Assembly: GCA_922989275.2 (NCBI GenBank)
Contig: OV277864.1
Location: forward strand, 74,094,158 to 74,158,157
Direction of reading: 5' to 3'
DNA length: 64,000 bases
From: Gari tellinella
Taxonomy: Eukaryota > Mollusca > Bivalvia > Cardiida > Psammobiidae
Of the stretch, positions 57,501 through 63,500 are shown one piece after another. Under the pieces are notes generated by a model that was not told the origin of the DNA, did no database searches, and saw only the letters and a list, made by a program, of their open reading frames with translations. The translations under genes and the position numbers were made by a program. Numbering within the stretch: the first letter of the stretch is position 1; every line of letters starts with the position of its first letter.

Positions 57501-60500
57501 TCTGCCTTACTTTCAGACTGCTTTCAGCTGTCACCTGTCAAGACGCAAAGAAAAAAGTTCCCTATAGTTCTTTAACAGGTATCATATCATGGTAGAAACA
57601 TGAAAATGCACTTGTTTGAGAAACAGGTACAGCCTTCAAAAGGTGTTTCTATTTTGGGGAAAGGGTTAAAGGCATGAATAAATTGGCATCTTACCCATGT
57701 TACAGTAGCCTTGCCCATCAAAACTAAATGTTCCCATTACATCTACCAGGAGAGTTTCTACCTCCACGTAGAGATTCTTAGCAGTGACCATTCCTCCTGG
57801 GTACACCTGAACACAGAGAAGTGAAATAAATGAGGAAGGTTATAATTTACAAAACAGCAAATACTTTTTTAAGCAGTAAACCTGTTTTAAGCTGCCATTC
57901 AATGGATAAGGTATGGTGATCTTCATAGACAAGTCATTGCTTAATGCAGAGCAAAAGTGATACAGAAAGCTCCTTCAAGAGCTTTCTGCATTACACTTAT
58001 CCTGCATTAAGCTGCTAGCTATATGTAAGCCTACATGAGCTCATACAAGAGATTTTCGGTTTACTTTTATCTTGTTTTAAGCTTCCACCTGGCTTCAACA
58101 CAGTTGGATACAACTGATTTGCACTGTGGGCTATGGAGAAATGGGTTAATATATGAAAATATGTCCAATGTGTACCACCCTGATGAAGGCCTTTGTAAGG
58201 CCAAAACGTTGGTGAATAAAAGCATTCAACGCAATTACTGCCAAATTATTTGTTCTACTAACTTGAACCTTTCTATAGAAAATATTTTTAGTACAAATTG
58301 GATATACATATAGTTATGTATACAAAACCATACACCTTTCTGCCAACATACATTTTCAATGTCCTCTATCTCTACGTAAATGGATGATGTTCTAGTATTG
58401 TAAATGTTATACCTGTATTATTTTACCCCTCATGTTGTGGGCAAAGTGCTTATTGTTCATGGCTAAATGTCCTTTGTTCCTGATGTTGAAGGTGTTGAAT
58501 CTGATTTCATCTTGTCTCTGGTAATCTAGATCCATCATCAGACTGATATTCAGTTTTCCTGTTGGAGCAGAACAGATGACAACCAGTATTGTGGCACTGT
58601 CAATTAGCATTTAATCCTTTACTTCATAGCCTATTTCTAGTTTGGAAGACAGGTGACCACGTAAGGCAGGTTGAAAGCAAAGCAGAATGCACTTAAAAAG
58701 TATTCTGCATAACTTTCAGCCTGCTTTAACCCTTTACTCAATCGATACACATTTTAATGCATTTAATGTAATAGATCCACATTATACAGTTAAAATATGT
58801 ATTATAAGAAATATTTGTTATATTCTACAGCAGGCTGAAAGTAAAGCAGAATGCGGCTTAAGGAACATTCTGCTTTACTTTCAACCTGCTTTAAGTGGTT
58901 AACTATCTTCAAAACTACAAACAGGCTATGAAAGAGTTAAGCTACCATCTGATAGGATATAGAAACTATATTTTATGGTGCATATGTATGACTGTATAAA
59001 GTAGAATTAGTTTTTTTTCCAGACGAGGAATAAGGTACAGGCATAAAAGGCGTAATGATGGGTAAAGGGTTGACCTTACACAGCTGACTTTCCAAATGGA
59101 ATCTTCGACTGTCTTAATAATGACTAGTTTATATTTACTCTGGAGGGTTTTGTCTGGAACTTATTTAGAATTATGGCAAACAGTGCAGACACTGATCATA
59201 TATAGGGTTCCTAATTGAACACTCTGATATGCCTCTATACTGTTTCAAATGATGCATATACTTGTTTCCAATACATTAAGGGTTAAACGTCCCAGCTGTT
59301 TATACACTTTAAAATGATAAAATTTTAATGAGATAACTTTTTATGCAGATATTGGAAATTTAAGGGTTGATATTACCGTCTTTAGCTATGTATTGTGCAC
59401 ACTTTTATCATAAAATCTTTTTTCTGCAATTTGGGGGTGCGTACAATACAGGGGAACAAGACTCTAAAGCCTACCTTGACCAACGGTTAGTGCCCGTAGG
59501 CTGATGTGTTAAGATTGCGCAATACGCTGCAGGGCTTTAATTGACACCTCCCATACTAGGCGGCCGGGGATTAGGGCTGTTTATTGGAGATGACACCCTA
59601 GTGACCCCAATTATAATCAGTTATGATTGTCCGGGTGTAAACTGTTGATGTTATGACACTTGATTGCTTATAAGTTATTAAAATTAGTCTCCGATCTGAG
59701 AATGCAAGCCCTCATTATTTGAAGCTTCTTTCGAGGGAGCACGTTAGTCGTTACGTACAGTATCTAATACAATCTAAATCGGTATGGCATTTTGAACTGA
59801 GAGAGAAATAAAGTAAATAAACAAGTTGTTATTCATAATTATTGCGTGAAATGGCTCAAAAGGAAGTAAACTTAGCTCTGGTTGCATCGTAAAAACAAAG
59901 CGTCACTGTATAAACACCCGCCATTTCCGCACCCGAACTGCGCATAAGCCAATTTACTATTTCCGGATTATTCTTTTGATTTGCGGCACTCGATTTTCAG
60001 AGCGAAACTTTTTGTAACTTTTTCGGAACATTCGTATTCTACCGTATTTTTTCATAATTCAATAAATGCTAGTGATGAAAGAATTCGATACAATAAATGT
60101 TTAGTATTTATATATTTTAATCCTAATAAACGCATCTACAAACTTACACAGAATAATGCGGGGTGATTCTAATCAGGAACATATTCCGTTCCTGTTCTAA
60201 TGTGACGCTAGAAATGAAAATTAAGTATGCCTATAAAAATATGTCTGGTTTCGTTTCCAGCATTTGAAACACAGTCGCATCTTATTTTTTGGAACTTCGA
60301 AGGGCGGATTTCACCCCTGACTATCAGAATACTTGTAATTATCACATATTTAACGGATTTTCTTGGTCCTAAAATATGCCTACGGAACTCTCTTCATTTA
60401 AAAACAACTGGGTTCAGCAGGAGAAATCGTGCGTACGACGACTGACCAAAACCTTGGGAAAAGGTTTTTTTCCAGACATTTAACCCTGAAAATAAGGGTG

Positions 60501-63500
60501 CGTGTTATACACGGATGCGCACAATACTCGGGAAATGACGGTATCAAGTTTGTTCTTGAAAACAACTTATATTACAAATTTTACAAACAACTAAAATTCA
60601 TACTGCTACATAAATATTATGATTTTCATATCAAAGACCCCAAAAAGGTTGCAATGTACATGTATTTTCTCACCTCCATCCACTATGGTCAAGTTTTCCA
60701 CATTAGCCAGGATGCCTTCTACTGTAACCACCACTCCAGCTACTCGTAATTCACCCTGTAGGGTAGTATTACTTCCGTGGTACATAGTTAGATGCATCGG
60801 AAGCTTCCCTGTGCCTAGAACAAACAGTTTATATTGCGTGTAACAAGCATATGTATGTGGTTTACCCTCATGTACAGTTCCAATTTAAAAATTACCATAT
60901 GATTAATGCAATAGAGGACATTAAAACTGCAAGATTAACTCTCTCCTCAATGGAAGCACCTTTTAGCGCATTTGATTAATTCCACCCTTAAAGAAAAAAA
61001 ATCCAATTTATACAGTTATGAACATGTACCATAAGAGTTATTACCTATGGAGATGGTAGCTTAAAGCTGGTTGAAAGTAAAGCAGAATGCACCTTAAGGC
61101 GCATTCTGCTTTACTTTCAACCTGCTTTAAGTGATCATCTGTCTTCAAAATTATAAGCAGACTATGGGGTAAAGGGTTATAGTTTATTTGGCATAGGCTA
61201 AGACTGTGTTACCAACTTACCTTTGCTGCCATTTTTTCTTGTAGCACTATTGAATCTTTGCTGCTGGTGCAATGTAACCAAAGTAAAAAAAGCTAGTGTC
61301 TGACTTACCAATATAGAGTGTCTGGTTGTAACCTATGTGAAGATGACCACTCCTGTCTCCTTCTGTGTAACCCACATTAAGAGAGATTCTCTCAGTATAA
61401 TGTTTGGGGTTTACCATGGCTAACTGGGCTTTTCTGTATAACTGAAGAAAATGAAAGTTTCATGACTATATTGTTGGCCAAATATAGCTTTGAACAAATT
61501 TTTATTGGACTGTTACACTGGTATATAAACGGAATTGAGTCAATTTGCACTTGGCAGAAAAATGATTGGGATGAAATGCCAAATGATATTAAATCTTCCC
61601 CCTATGGCTTCTTTTCAGTATTGAAGACAAGACATTTGCTTAAAGCAGACTGAAGTAAAGCAGAATACTCCTTGAGGAACATTTTACTTTCAGCCTGATT
61701 TAAGCTACCATTTGCTAAGGTAGAGAAAATATCAGAGAACATTTTTCTTATGGTGCATATTCACGACTGTATAAAGATAAAGGCATTAAAAGGTGTGTTT
61801 ATTGGGCATTTAGTTAATGTTTACTGTTGTTGAACAATTGTCAAATATTTATAGATGATTTACCTTGAGATAGTCAACTGTAATGTCCATGTTTTCATCT
61901 ATATTTGGCTGGGCGACAACCACATCAGGCGGGTAGCTACCTGGCCATACCCAGGCTATACCCGAAGCTGTTGGGTAGCTGGGGTAGGTGTCTGTAAGAT
62001 TTCTGTACGGGTCTCTGGGCTCCTTGTCAAAGTTGTTGATGTACAGGGTTTTGTTGTCCTTGAAGTCTGTAGGTACGCTGCCATTGACCAGTTCTGGCAG
62101 TTTATGTAGATAGATGGTACCAGGACCACCGGCCTCAGCCCTAGAGCCACCATTACCACCATGGCTGATGAAAGGACCTGAGTAAAGACAGAGACATTTC
62201 ACTTTTTAATATAAACTGTAGTCAAACAAAATGTATCCGAACATGTGAGTTCTGGCAGTTTATGTAGATAATTGGTACCAGGACCATCAGCCTCAGCTTT
62301 AGAACCACCATTACCATCATGACTAAAGAAAGGGCCTGATAAAGAAAACTCACATTTCACTATTCAAAGAAATACATTTTTTTTCTAAATTAGGTTGCAA
62401 TGTAACCCATCATTATATTATAGTTAACTACCTGTCTTGAAAGACCAATCACTGATACTTTCTTCAACAGAAGCACCTTTGAGCACATTTACTTATTCTT
62501 CATTGAGATAATTTTTAATGCCCATGCAGAGTTAAAGAACTGTATAATGACAGGTGCATGCTTAAAGCAGGCTGAAAATAAAGCAGAAAGCTCCTAAAGG
62601 AGCTTTGAAATGGCTGTTTTTATGCTAAAAAATCAGTGCTCATATTAAAGTAAAACATTAATTTCAATGATTAAAGAATAATTAAATTATGTAACATATG
62701 TTGATTTCAACTTTGTAAACAAGTGAAAATATAAATACATTTACAGTTTTACTGACCAACATAGAAGTTGTACATGTAGTATAGAGCAATACGTCCTCCT
62801 CCACCACCGCCACCATGGGGAGCATAATTCCCTCCATAGCCGTCACCACCAGAGGCATCAATAAAGCCATTGCCATCTATAGTGTATGTCTCTATGTATA
62901 TTGTCCCACCACTACCACCACCAGCAGCCACTGAGCGCCAGTTGCCACCAAGAGCCTTGATGAAGCCATCTACTGTCAATGTGTGGTTGACTTTGATTGC
63001 CAAGCGGCCACCTCCTATCCCAGCACGGTGGGGGAATGTCTTGTGGCCGCCATTTTTACCAAAGCCTGTTGGGTAGAGGAAGGAGTCATGACTTCCTCCT
63101 GCCACTGGTTCCCGGTGACCTTGACCTCCATTACCACCATGACCTCCACCAGAGCTTCCACCAATGTGTCCGATACCTGCTCCTATCCCTAGACAAAATC
63201 AGTGTTTAGAGGTTAAAGTATGTTGAAATTTTCTAAACGTCCAAAAATATGAAATGAGTATACATGTATTTGAATATTCAAATAAAAACCAATCTAAATT
63301 TAATTTCACCCAGGTATGTACACATACAATATGGGATTATTAGTCAGAAAAATATCAGAATATAGCATGGGATTTTGGCAGAGATGTTAGTAATAAAATA
63401 CTGTTTCCATGTTCAGATCAAAACAGTAAATAAATTGATTTCTTGCTAACCTGTATGTTGTAGTTTGTAAGGACATCCCTCTGTTACTAAAAGTAAGGCA

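Noticed and set aside
60429..60749. 106-residue plus-strand frame
   Set aside because: It spans the end of a transposon and the antisense of exon 5, with no recognisable domain.
62253..62335. Extra exon upstream of exon 3
   Set aside because: It is a diverged duplicate of the exon 3 acceptor side without a clear donor; joining exon 2 directly to 62177 keeps the frame.
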